From CAVOHU01 sp963817885 (lineage in GTDB: Bacteria > Acidobacteriota > Vicinamibacteria > Vicinamibacterales > JAKQTR01), in the NCBI GenBank assembly GCA_963817885.1, contig CAWFQE010000002.1, positions 1,426,001 to 1,490,000 of the forward strand: a stretch of 64,000 nucleotides of DNA, written 5' to 3'. A program made the translations under genes and the position numbers. Shown here piece after piece: positions 28,210 through 36,536 of the stretch (the first letter of the stretch is position 1; each line of letters starts with the position of its first letter). The notes beneath the pieces were generated by a model that was not told the origin of the DNA, searched no databases, and was given only the letters and a program-made list of their open reading frames with translations.

Positions 28210-28442
28210 CTCCGTGAGCCGCTCGGCCTAGTGTCCGGTATCAGCGGTTCGTCGCCGAACCCCCGGAGGGCGGCGCCTCTCAGCCACCGCGACGCGAGTG
28301 GCAGGGCGCGACACTCCAGGAGCGGTTTCGGCATTGCTCCCTGTCAGCCGTCGCACGAGGATGGTCCTGCGTGGGTATCGACACTCTGCATTCAACCTGA
28401 CGAGCGGATTGGTCAGGCGCCTCGCTGAAAGGAGCAACTGAC

Positions 28443-28826
28443 ATGAGGACGTTGTGCCGCAAGGCATGTTTTTCGGCCGGCGTGGCGGTGATGGTGGCCG
28501 CGGCAGCGTGTGGCGGCGGCGGCCCGACCGGGGACGTCGGAACATTCCAGGTCGAGTTTTCGAACCTGTTCCTGACCGTGCAGAACACGGCCGGGCTGGC
28601 GATGAACGACATCCATATCGAGATTCACCCGTCAGGACGCCCGAACATCTATTCGACGAGCATCGAGCGGCTCGAGAACAGCGACAAACGCGACATCTCG
28701 CTCAGCAGCTTCAAGGACCGCGAGAGCGCATCGTTCAACATGCTTCAATCCAAGCCGAAGAGCGTTGTGATCACGGCGAAGGACCTGAACGGCAGGACCG
28801 TCAAGGTCGAGATCCCGTGGAAGTAG
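28443..28826 (+). CDS. Small lipoprotein, unknown function
   Basis: A 127-residue protein with a hydrophobic leader and lipobox at AAAAC (Cys about residue 23), followed by a glycine spacer CGGGGPTG. The mature part (FSNLFLTVQNTAGLAMNDIHIEI, KDLNGRTVKVEIPW) is beta-rich and resembles Fn3-like or immunoglobulin-like modules. Its neighbours (SecA paralogue upstream, MFS gene 36 bases downstream) do not define its job. GAAAGGAG lies just upstream of ATG 28443. Confidence 0.7.
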   Translation: MRTLCRKACFSAGVAVMVAAAACGGGGPTGDVGTFQVEFSNLFLTVQNTAGLAMNDIHIEIHPSGRPNIYSTSIERLENSDKRDISLSSFKDRESASFNMLQSKPKSVVITAKDLNGRTVKVEIPWK

Positions 28827-28862
28827 CGACCGGTGATTCCTGCGAGTGGCAAGGGAGCGCAC

Positions 28863-30180
28863 ATGACAAGTCCTGGAACGGGCACGGCGGCAGCGGCGGG
28901 GCCGGACAAGTTTCCATTCCGAATCTGGGCCATCTCGCTGGCCGGCTGGATGTTCGACTTCTACGACCTGGTGCTGTTTTCGTTCCTGTTGACTCCGATT
29001 GGCCGCGACCTGAACCTGCCGACCTCCGATCAGGCCATGCTGCTCGGGGTGGCGCTCGGCGCCTCGGGCCTCGGCGGCATCCTGTTCGGCTATCTTGCCG
29101 ACCTCTACGGCCGCCGCACGATCATGACGTGGACGATCCTGGTGTACTCCATCGGGACAGCGCTGACGGCCTGTTCGGTCGGATTCTGGTCCGTGCTGGG
29201 ATTCCGGCTGCTCACGGGCCTCGGCGTCGGCGGCGAATGGGCGGTCGGCCACGCGCTGCTCGCCGAGAGCTCGCCAGCCCGCATGCGCGGGACGCGCCTC
29301 CGCCGCCCTGCAGGCCGGCGAGCCCATGGGCGTCGGGCTGGCGGCCGTGGTCGGATTCATGCTTGCGCCGGTGATCGGCTGGCGGGCGGTCATGTTGCTC
29401 TCGGCAGCCACCGTGATGATTGCCTTCATCGCCCGGCGTCACCTCCCGGAGTCGGCGCTCTGGACCGAGCAGAAGGAAGATCAGCTGTCGCCGGTGGCGG
29501 CCGTGCGCCTGATGTGGAACCGCGGCCTGGTCTCGGTCGCCCTGCGCGGCTTCGTGCTCGGCGTCTTCAAGCTCGGCACCTACTGGACCTGCTACACCTG
29601 GCTGCCGAAGTTCCTGCAGGACGAGTTCCATCAGCCCATCGGGCGATCGACACTGTGGATGCTGACGGCCCAGCTCGGCCAGTTTCTCGGGATGTTGATC
29701 TTCGGCACGCTCGCGGACAAGTACGGCCGGCGCGTGCTGTTCACCGCCTATTCCCTGCTCACGGCAGCGTCACTCTACCCGCTGGCCTTCCACTGGGAGT
29801 GACCTGCTCACCCAGCCCGCTGCTCTTCTGGGGCTGCCTGTTCGGATTGGGATTCGGCTCGGGATGCACGGCAGGGTTCGGGGCGCTGCTGGCCGAACTG
29901 TTCCCGACCGACATCCGCAACTTCTGCGATGGGCACGGTCTACAACATCGCGCGCGGCGTGCAGTTCTTCGCGCCGATCCTGGTCAGCCAGGTCGTCATC
30001 CTGTATGGCTTGTCGGGAGGACTGAGCGTGCCGCTGCTCCTGGCGCTGGCCACCGCCACCTGGGTATGGACGCTGCCCGAGACGCGGGCGCGGGACCTGA
30101 AGGCCATCCCGACGGCCGCGAGTCATCCGATCCCGATTGCTGCGACCGCTCCGACACGGGACACGGGGCAGAGGTTATAG
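28863..30180 (+). pseudogene. MFS transporter (metabolite/H+ symporter type), frame-disrupted at four sites
   Basis: The N-terminal half (WAISLAGWMFDFYDLVLFSF, YLADLYGRRTIM) reads normally, then breaks near 29295 (after ARMRG). It resumes one base later (AALQAGEPMGVGLA), then again shifts near 29800 and 29812, where removing one base each gives HWE-DLLT-SPLLFWG. It shifts once more near 29925, giving NF-AMGTVYNIARGVQFFAP. With all four bases removed the protein is about 437 residues with 12 helices, the MHS/AAHS type. Either several sequence errors or a decaying gene. Start ATG 28863 follows AAGGGAG. Confidence 0.8.
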
Positions 30181-30218
30181 GTCATAGGTTATAGGTTATA
30201 GGTTATAGGTTATAGAGG
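30171..30218. repeat. GGTTATA tandem repeat
   Basis: About six tandem 7-base units (GGTTATA), one with a variant. The first unit contains the MFS stop codon. The reverse complement (ATAACCT-rich) recurs at about 30268-30302, so a hairpin spanning the gap is possible and could end transcription. Confidence 0.7.
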
Positions 30219-30304
30219 GATACGGCCGTCAGTGAGCGACCCGTAGCCTGTGGCTTGTTGCCTGCGCCTTATAACCTGTAACCTACAACCAATAACCTAC
30301 ATTC

Positions 30305-31243
30305 CTACTGTCCCTGGGTCGCCAGCGTCGCCGTCATCCAGATCTTGAGCGGCTGCAGGGGCTGAGCCCGCTCGCCGCCGCGGCCGCTCTCTCCACCACC
30401 GCCAAATCCACCGCGCCGGCCGCCTCCGCCCATCCCGCCGCCGAAGCCGCCGCGCCCACCGATTCGACCGCCCCCGCCACCACCCCCATCTCCGCCGCGC
30501 TCCCCACCGCCGCGCCCGCCGCGCCCCACCGCCTCGGGCTTGGGCGTCTCGAGACCGACGGCGACGGTCCGGCCCGCCGCCGATTCGATGGCGTATTCGT
30601 GTGCCTCCGAGCGCGTCAGCGGGATCTTGAATTCGTAGGTCACCATGCCTTCATGGACGCCGCGGCTGATCTCGATCCCCGGGCCGGCCGCCAGCTCGAG
30701 GCGGCGGCGGTCGTCGCTTCCAGGCCCGACCAGCTCGAACCAGGTGACCGGCTGATTGAGCCGTTCAAGCGCTGCGTTGGGGTCCGGACGTTCCTGTCCC
30801 GGCTCTCCAGGCTCTCCCGACTGTCCTGACTGCCCCTCATCTCCTCCACGCCGGCGCAACATGCCGCCGCCAAACCCGGTGCCCGGCACGACGATGCCGA
30901 AGGTCTGCTTCTTCCTGCCCGACGCATCGATCCACAGGGTGAGGCCCGCGGTGAGCAACTGCATGCGCCGCCTCGGTTCACTGGTGGACACCATGGCGTA
31001 CAGGAACTCGCCGTCGTTCAGGAGCCCGACCGACAGCTGTTCGTCCTTGAGGTAGGTCGTGTTGGCCTGCCACTCATCGTTCATGCCGTCGATCTTCACT
31101 TCGTGATCTCGCCAGGCGCTCTTCAGCAGCGGCGTGGCCGCCTCCAGTCCAACGGCCGTTGCGGCCACAACAGCCGAGAGCACCAGGGCTGCGAGCGCCG
31201 CACGGCGCCGCCGGGGAACTCCACCACGGTTGCGAAGTCTCAT
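30305..31243 (-). CDS. Secreted protein with CBM9-like N-terminal domain and Gly-rich tail
   Basis: A 312-residue protein. The signal region is at residues 1-35. A beta domain (about 40-200) opens with KSAWRDHEVKIDGMNDEWQ, the pattern of DUF1083/CBM9-like extracytoplasmic domains. The tail (about 225-300) is extremely glycine-rich with RGG repeats (GGRGGFGGGMGGGG), probably a disordered region. ATG 31243 follows AGGAG by eight bases and is preferred to GTG 31252. Function is unknown. Confidence 0.7.
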   Translation of the reverse strand: MRLRNRGGVPRRRRAALAALVLSAVVAATAVGLEAATPLLKSAWRDHEVKIDGMNDEWQANTTYLKDEQLSVGLLNDGEFLYAMVSTSEPRRRMQLLTAGLTLWIDASGRKKQTFGIVVPGTGFGGGMLRRRGGDEGQSGQSGEPGEPGQERPDPNAALERLNQPVTWFELVGPGSDDRRRLELAAGPGIEISRGVHEGMVTYEFKIPLTRSEAHEYAIESAAGRTVAVGLETPKPEAVGRGGRGGGERGGDGGGGGGGRIGGRGGFGGGMGGGGRRGGFGGGGESGRGGERAQPLQPLKIWMTATLATQGQ

Positions 31244-31595
31244 CGGGAACACTCCTTGCCGATCAGACGGCGGCGAGCCGGTCCTGCCCGGGCAGGCTCC
31301 GCCATCAGCTTCCTTCCAGTTTAGACGTCCAGGTCGGGAAGAAAGGGCGGCAGAGCTGTGACATTTCCGTGACGCCGCAGCGGCCGGCCCCCAACGATCG
31401 GCGCGGGCCGAGGCCGCGACAACAGGCGTGGAGGCGCGTGAATCCCGCGCCGGCCGCGTCCCGCCGATCTGCTTGCCGGATGGACGCCAGGTGAAAGAAA
31501 GGCGGTATCATTCCGGGCGGCGCACCGAGCCTTTCAGGCGGGGCAAGACCGTCCGGCTCCCCGGGCCGGGTGCGGAAATCGAGGGAGGATCTCCG

Positions 31596-33116
31596 GTGAC
31601 TCTCATCGACATGTTCGTTCGGACGGCGAAACAGCACGGCGCCAAGCTGGCGATCGTCGATCGCGCGACCGGGCATCGGGTGACCTACAAGGCGGCCCTG
31701 CTGCGCTCGCTCGTCCTGGCGAAGAAGTTCGAAGCCTACGAGTCGGGCTTCATCGGGGTCATGATTCCGAACTCGGCCGGCGCGGCGCTCACCGTCATCG
31801 GCTCGGTCATGGCCGGACACACGCCGGTCATGATCAATTACTCCACCGGCGCGGCGCAGAACTGCCGCATCGCGCAGACCCGCCTGGGGTTTCGGACGAT
31901 CATCACCTCGCGGGCCCTGCTCTCGAAGCTGAAGATCCCGGCGGTCGACGGGATGGTCTACATCGAGGACATCGCTTCGAGCGTCACGAGCGGGGCCAAG
32001 GTGGCGGCACTCCTCAAGTCGTCGCTCTCGGCCGATCGCATCTGCCGCTCGCTCCATCAAGGCAAGCCCGACGACAACGTCGTCATCCTCTTCACCAGCG
32101 GCAGCGAGCGCGATCCGAAGGCCGTGCCGCTCACGCACCGGAACCTGATCGCCAACATCGAGGGCATCAGGGGCGCACTCGATATCGGGTCGAAGGACAC
32201 GATCATGGGGAACCTGCCGGTGTTCCACGTGTTCGGTCTCAACACCAACCTCTGGCTCCCCCTCGTGCTCGGGATGACGCTGGTCACCACGCCAAGCCCG
32301 CTGGAATTCCGCGCGATCTGCACGGCGGCCCGCGAAGAGAAGGTGACGATGCTCGTGGGCACGCCGTCGTTCCTGATGGGATACCTTCAGAAGTCCGAGC
32401 CCGGAGATTTCGCGAGCGTTCGCCTGCTGGTCACCGGCGCGGACAAGTGCCCGGACGCGTTGCGGCGCGCCTTCTGGGAGAAACACCAGATCCCGCTCCT
32501 CGAAGGCTACGGGACGACCGAGACCAGCCCGGTGATCTCGGTGAACGGCCCGACGCGCAACCGGCCAGGCAGCGTGGGCCAGGTGCTGCCGAACGTCCAG
32601 GTCAGGATGGAGCATTACGAGACCGGCGAGGTGTGCAAGGTCGGGGAGATCGGCAAGATCCTCGTGAAGGGCGACAGCGTGATGTCGGGCTACTTCGACG
32701 ACTTCGAGGGCACGGCGCTGCGTATCCGCCACGGGTGGTACGACACCGGCGACATGGGCTACATGGATCAGGACGGGTTCCTCTGGCACGTGGGCCGGCT
32801 CGCCCGGTTCCTCAAGGTGGGCGGCGAGATGGTGTCGCTCGTCAAGGTCGAGGACGTGCTCGAGCGCGCGCTGCCCCCGGGCCTGTACTGCTCGGTCGTC
32901 GAGGTGCCCGATGCGTTCAGGGGCTCGAAGATCGTGGCCGTGGTCACCGAAGGGGTGGACGAGAAGGAAGTCCTCAGGCAGATGGCGGGCGAGCTGCCCA
33001 ACATCGCTCTGCCGCGACAGTTCGTCGTCGTGCCCGAGCTGCCGCGGATGTCCAGCGGGAAGATCGACTTCCGTGCCCTCACCGAGGCCGTACGCGAGAT
33101 CGTGCAGAAGAGCTAG
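31596..33116 (+). CDS. AMP-forming acyl-CoA/acyl-ACP synthetase
   Basis: A 506-residue ligase that activates a carboxylate (probably a fatty acid) through an acyl-adenylate. Motifs: the phosphate-binding loop TSGSERDPKAVPLTHRN, GYGTTETSPVISVNG, YDTGDMGY and GKIDFRALTE near the end. The loop TSGSE..PK and the chain layout resemble the acyl-ACP synthetase half of Aas. GTG 31596 is used because GGGAGGA lies seven bases upstream; an upstream open frame to 31428 lacks similarity. The stop is the start of a minisatellite that repeats the last 21 bases of the gene. Confidence 0.87.
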   Translation: MTLIDMFVRTAKQHGAKLAIVDRATGHRVTYKAALLRSLVLAKKFEAYESGFIGVMIPNSAGAALTVIGSVMAGHTPVMINYSTGAAQNCRIAQTRLGFRTIITSRALLSKLKIPAVDGMVYIEDIASSVTSGAKVAALLKSSLSADRICRSLHQGKPDDNVVILFTSGSERDPKAVPLTHRNLIANIEGIRGALDIGSKDTIMGNLPVFHVFGLNTNLWLPLVLGMTLVTTPSPLEFRAICTAAREEKVTMLVGTPSFLMGYLQKSEPGDFASVRLLVTGADKCPDALRRAFWEKHQIPLLEGYGTTETSPVISVNGPTRNRPGSVGQVLPNVQVRMEHYETGEVCKVGEIGKILVKGDSVMSGYFDDFEGTALRIRHGWYDTGDMGYMDQDGFLWHVGRLARFLKVGGEMVSLVKVEDVLERALPPGLYCSVVEVPDAFRGSKIVAVVTEGVDEKEVLRQMAGELPNIALPRQFVVVPELPRMSSGKIDFRALTEAVREIVQKS

Positions 33117-33600
33117 GGGCTGGGCGCTAGGGACCAGGCGCTAGGGCCTAGGGGCTAGGCGCTAGGCGCTAGGCGCTAGGGGCTGGTTAGTTGGGCGGCA
33201 CGGAGCCGGGCGTCATCGGTTCAGCATCCCGGAACCGTGCGAGATCGTGCAGAAGGGCTAGGGGCTGGGCGCTAGGGACCAGGCGCTAGGGCCTAGGGGC
33301 GAGGCGCTAGGCGCTGGTTCGTTGGGCGGCACGGAGCCGGGCGTCATCGGTTCAGCATCCCGGAACCGTGCGAGATCGTGCACAAGACCTAGGGGCTGGG
33401 CGCGAGGCGCTAGGCGCTGGTTCGTTGGGCGGCACGGAGCCGGGCGTCATCGGTTCAGCATCCCGGAACCGTGCGAGATTGTGCACAAGACCTAGGGGCT
33501 GGGCGCTAGGGACCAGGCGCTAGGGCCTAGGGGCTAGGCGCTAGGCGCTGGTTCGTTGGGCGGCACGGAGCCGGGCGTCATCGGTTCAGCATCCCGGAAC
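33096..33600. repeat. Four-unit minisatellite overlapping the 3' end of the synthetase
   Basis: Units of about 145, 131, 103 and 126 bp begin at 33096, 33241, 33372 and 33475 with GAGATCGTGCAGAAG or a close variant. Each has GGGCTGGGCGC/CGCTAGG blocks and ends in GTTCAGCATCCCGGAACCG. The first unit's start is the last 21 bases of the synthetase gene, so later units carry copies of the gene tail. Confidence 0.85.
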
Positions 33601-33611
33601 GGTTAGTTCTT

Positions 33612-33757
33612 GCCTTCGCGCCTGACTGGCGCCCAGCCCCTAGCGCCTAGTCCCCAGCCCCTAGCCCCTAGTCCCTAGCCCCGGCCCCTGCCCCATAACT
33701 AGCGCCTAGCGCCTAGCGCCTAGCCCCTAGTCCCTAGCCCCTAGCCCCTAGTCCCTG
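33612..33757. repeat. Reverse-oriented CTAGCGCC/CTAGCCCC simple repeat
   Basis: A run of TAGCGCC, TAGCCCC and TAGTCCC units, the reverse complement of the blocks in the minisatellite just upstream. It fills much of the gap before the cytochrome gene; no coding or RNA signal. A large hairpin between the two runs is possible. Confidence 0.75.
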
Positions 33758-33908
33758 CCTGCTGTCCGCCGGCGATTACGGCGATGTCCACCCAAAATGA
33801 CGCAGTCCGGCCACAGCGTGGCGCGGTGGCTGGAAACGGTCGGCGATCTGCACAGGATCCCGTCGTTCTGAGGCTGGCCCTGTAGTTGCAGTACGCTGTC
33901 CAGAATCC

Positions 33909-34370
33909 ATGAAAACCATCCAGGGACTCTCGAAAACGGGGCCGACCCGTCCACGGAGACGGCGAGTCCTGTCTCTGGCGCTCGGTTCAGCCCTTGTGGC
34001 AGCCGTTGGTGCGGCAGGCTGCGTGAAGGCCCTTCCGGCCACCGACACCGCATCCTCGCCGCTCGCGGCAGGGCCGTCGGGCACGACACGGACCTTGTCG
34101 GACCCGATGGCATACGTCCAGGACATCAAGCCGATCTTCGACTCGGACTGTGTCTTCTGCCACAGCCCGTCGCGGGCATACGGCAACTACTCGATGACCA
34201 CCTATGCGGAGGTCATGAGGGATGTGCAACCGGGGAACGCGAACAGCCGGCTCGTCGCGCGGACGCAGCCCTCGGGCAACATGTACCGGTATTTCACGGG
34301 TGACGCCCAGACCAAGTCGGCAATGGTCAGGAAATGGGTGGTCGTCGATAACGCCGCCCAAACGCGGTAG
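33909..34370 (+). CDS. Mono-heme c-type cytochrome lipoprotein
   Basis: A 153-residue protein with a hydrophobic leader (LSLALGSALVAAVGAAG) and a Cys at about residue 38 in VGAAGC, a lipobox. The sole heme-attachment motif is CVFCH at residues about 80-84 in DIKPIFDSDCVFCHS. Relatives in planctomycete-type proteins (PSCyt) have the same 'I.PIF...C..CH' pattern. It probably hands electrons to or from the downstream envelope redox proteins; the tlpA gene starts 35 bases downstream, suggesting an operon. Confidence 0.8.
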   Translation: MKTIQGLSKTGPTRPRRRRVLSLALGSALVAAVGAAGCVKALPATDTASSPLAAGPSGTTRTLSDPMAYVQDIKPIFDSDCVFCHSPSRAYGNYSMTTYAEVMRDVQPGNANSRLVARTQPSGNMYRYFTGDAQTKSAMVRKWVVVDNAAQTR

Positions 34371-34405
34371 CCGGAGGCAATCAGGCCTGAAAAAGGAGAA
34401 CCCCC

Positions 34406-34927
34406 GTGCGTTCCTTTCGCCTCGTTCTCGTCGGGTTCATCACCATCCTGGCAGCACGCGGGGCGCTGGCGGTCGGTGGCATCAGGCCGGGCGATCCGGC
34501 CCCGAGCCTGCGCCTGCCGGCCGAGGACGGCAAGCTTGTCTCGCTCGCTGACTACAAGGGACGGGTCGTGCTCATCGACTTCTGGGCGAGCTGGTGCGGG
34601 CCCTGTCGATTGGCCTTCCCGGCCATCAACGACCTCTACGCCGAACTCCACGGCAGGGGGTTCGAAGCCGTGGGCATCAACCTCGACGAGAAGCGCCAGG
34701 ATGCCAATCAGTTTCTCGCTGATCGGCCTCACACGCTGACGGTTCTCTTCGACCCGAAAGGCGACAGCGCGAGCCGCTTCGGGCTGGACGGCATGCCTTC
34801 CTCGTTCGTCATCGATCGGGAAGGTCGTGTCCGCTACGCGCACACCGGCTACACGCCGGCCACGCTCGATGACTACCGCCGCGAGATCCTGACGCTTCTG
34901 CGGGAACCCGCGCCGGCTGACCGCTAG
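34406..34927 (+). CDS. TlpA-like periplasmic thioredoxin
   Basis: A 173-residue protein with a signal peptide (residues 1-24) and a thioredoxin fold with the redox centre WCGPC in FWASWCGPCRLAF (about residue 65-69), cis-proline loop in LDGMPSSFVI. It reduces disulfides in the periplasm, for example of apocytochrome c or redox partners. GTG 34406 follows AAAAAGGAGAA. The TAG stop lies within the left terminal repeat of a MITE-like element. Confidence 0.9.
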   Translation: MRSFRLVLVGFITILAARGALAVGGIRPGDPAPSLRLPAEDGKLVSLADYKGRVVLIDFWASWCGPCRLAFPAINDLYAELHGRGFEAVGINLDEKRQDANQFLADRPHTLTVLFDPKGDSASRFGLDGMPSSFVIDREGRVRYAHTGYTPATLDDYRREILTLLREPAPADR

Positions 34928-35170
34928 CAGCCCGTGGTGAAAGTGCGTCGTCGCACCGCCCTTCGAGGGGCTCAGGGCGTCCTGAGCTTGCCGAAGGACG
35001 AAACCGGTGATGCGCCCGGATCGCAAGGCGCGAAACGCGAGAATATCGGGGAATATTTGAGCGTTGAGCAACGCAGCGAGGCCGGGGCCCCCAACGCGGC
35101 ACCCGCGTTGGGGTGGCAGGCGGGATGCAGCGCCGGTTGAATGCAGACGGACTTTCACCACGGGCTGCTA
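34925..35170. repeat. 246-bp MITE-like element in an operon (family 3, copy 2)
   Basis: Perfect 20-base inverted ends TAGCAGCCCGTGGTGAAAGT at 34925-34944 and 35151-35170. Core 35012-35080 is nearly identical to the core of the 9486 element, although the ends are different. A further hairpin (CCCCAACGCG 35089-35098 with CGCGTTGGGG 35104-35113) is present. The left end supplies the TAG stop of the TlpA gene. It separates tlpA from DUF4266. Confidence 0.85.
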
Positions 35171-35187
35171 GATACCGAGGATTCGGG

Positions 35188-35421
35188 ATGATGAAAGCTC
35201 GCTCGATCAGGATGCTCGTGGTGGCCGCCATCCTGGCTGCCGCCTCGGTGGGTTCCGCGTGTGCGACCGTCCAGCCGTGGCAACGGGGACGGCTCGCCAA
35301 CACCTGCATGACCTTCAATGCAGACGGGGCGATGGCGGCGTTCGAGGCGCACTGGCAGTCCGCGCGGGAAGCGGCGGCCGGCGGCGCTGGCATTCAGAGT
35401 GGCGGCTGCGGATGTAAGTAG
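35188..35421 (+). CDS. DUF4266 lipoprotein-like small protein
   Basis: A 77-residue protein with a hydrophobic leader ending in ASVGSACATVQPW, a lipobox-like site at Cys 25-27. It has the DUF4266 body (QPWQRGRLANTCM, SAREAAAGGAG) and the cysteine-glycine C-terminus GGCGCK. This tail is the family hallmark and could bind a metal or be modified. It lies just upstream of DUF3570, with 11 bases between, in the known DUF4266-DUF3570-ApbE arrangement. Starts 35188 and 35191 are equivalent. Confidence 0.85.
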   Translation: MMKARSIRMLVVAAILAAASVGSACATVQPWQRGRLANTCMTFNADGAMAAFEAHWQSAREAAAGGAGIQSGGCGCK

Positions 35422-35432
35422 GAGGGCGGCGC

Positions 35433-36515
35433 GTGAAGGTGCACCGAACGAGCCGGACGATTGCCGTTGTCGCGGCCGCCGTGGTCCTGGCGGTCGTCTC
35501 CGTCCCCGTCGTCAACTGGGCCGACGACGAGATCAACGTCCACTTCCACGCATTCCAGGACACGCGTGGAGTCACCGTGCTGGCGCCGGCGGGCGACCTC
35601 TCGAAGGACTTCACCGATCGCACGACGCTGAAGCTGAAGTTCGGGGTGGATGCCGTCAGCTCGGCATCCGACTCGTGCGCGCGCTGCCATACCCAGAGCA
35701 TGGGGGACAACCGGCGGTACCTCGACGCCAGCATCACGCGCAAGTACGGCGACACGAAGCTGACGCTGGGCGCCGAGGTGAGCATCGAGAACTTCTACAA
35801 CTCGAATACCCTGATGATGTCCGCGACGCGCGACTTCAACAAGGGCAACACCACCGTCGCCGGCGGGTACTCGTTCTCCTGGAACCGCCCTCAGCTGCAC
35901 CCGTCGCAGACGACCGAGACCCAGTTCTCGCACGACGCCTACGTGTCGGTCACGCAGACGCTGACCAAGACGACCATCGCGCAGGTCAACTACGAGTACA
36001 ACCGGATCACGGGCTTCCAGGCGAGCCCGTTCCTTCGCACGAGCGTCAACGGCGTGATGATGCTGGGGAACACGCCGAACCTCCGGTCGCGTCACACGCT
36101 GGCGTTTCGCATCCGCCAGGCGCTGCCGGGCGAGACCTATCTCGAAGCCGACCTCCGTCACTACTTCGACGACTGGTCGATCAAGTCGAACTCGGTGCAG
36201 GTCGGCCTGTCGCACTACTTCACGCCGTCCACGCTGGTGGCCGTCGACTATCGCCGGTACACGCAGACCGGCGCCTTCTTCTACCAGCCCCAGTACTTCG
36301 GCGCGCCGACGCTGTTCACCGGCGACTTCAGGCTGGCGCCGTTCAACTCGGACCTCTACGGCGCGCGGGTGACCTTCACGCCGAAGGACGGGCTGTTCGG
36401 GCTGATGCCGTCCGGGACCGGAGTGACGTTCGAGTACGAACGGTACGTCGCGACCACCGGTTTCCAGGCGGCGATTTTCTCGACCGGCATCCGCATCCCC
36501 TTCGGGCGGAAATGA
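35433..36515 (+). CDS. DUF3570 outer-membrane barrel with CxxCH motif
   Basis: A 360-residue protein. The signal/leader is at residues 1-30. Repeated amphipathic beta strands and a terminal aromatic-basic strand (FSTGIRIPFGRK) fit an outer-membrane beta-barrel. At residues 73-79, DAVSSAS resembles the ApbE flavinylation site DxxSGA(S/T). Immediately after, C82-x-x-C85-H86 (CARCH) is a heme-attachment motif. This suggests a flavin- and heme-bearing envelope protein. The ApbE gene follows 21 bases downstream. Confidence 0.85.
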   Translation: MKVHRTSRTIAVVAAAVVLAVVSVPVVNWADDEINVHFHAFQDTRGVTVLAPAGDLSKDFTDRTTLKLKFGVDAVSSASDSCARCHTQSMGDNRRYLDASITRKYGDTKLTLGAEVSIENFYNSNTLMMSATRDFNKGNTTVAGGYSFSWNRPQLHPSQTTETQFSHDAYVSVTQTLTKTTIAQVNYEYNRITGFQASPFLRTSVNGVMMLGNTPNLRSRHTLAFRIRQALPGETYLEADLRHYFDDWSIKSNSVQVGLSHYFTPSTLVAVDYRRYTQTGAFFYQPQYFGAPTLFTGDFRLAPFNSDLYGARVTFTPKDGLFGLMPSGTGVTFEYERYVATTGFQAAIFSTGIRIPFGRK

Positions 36516-36536
36516 AACGACCGGGAGACTGAAGCG

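Noticed and set aside
33096..33600. CRISPR-like array
   Set aside because: Units are 100-145 bp, include the gene tail and have no unique spacers or cas genes; it is a minisatellite.
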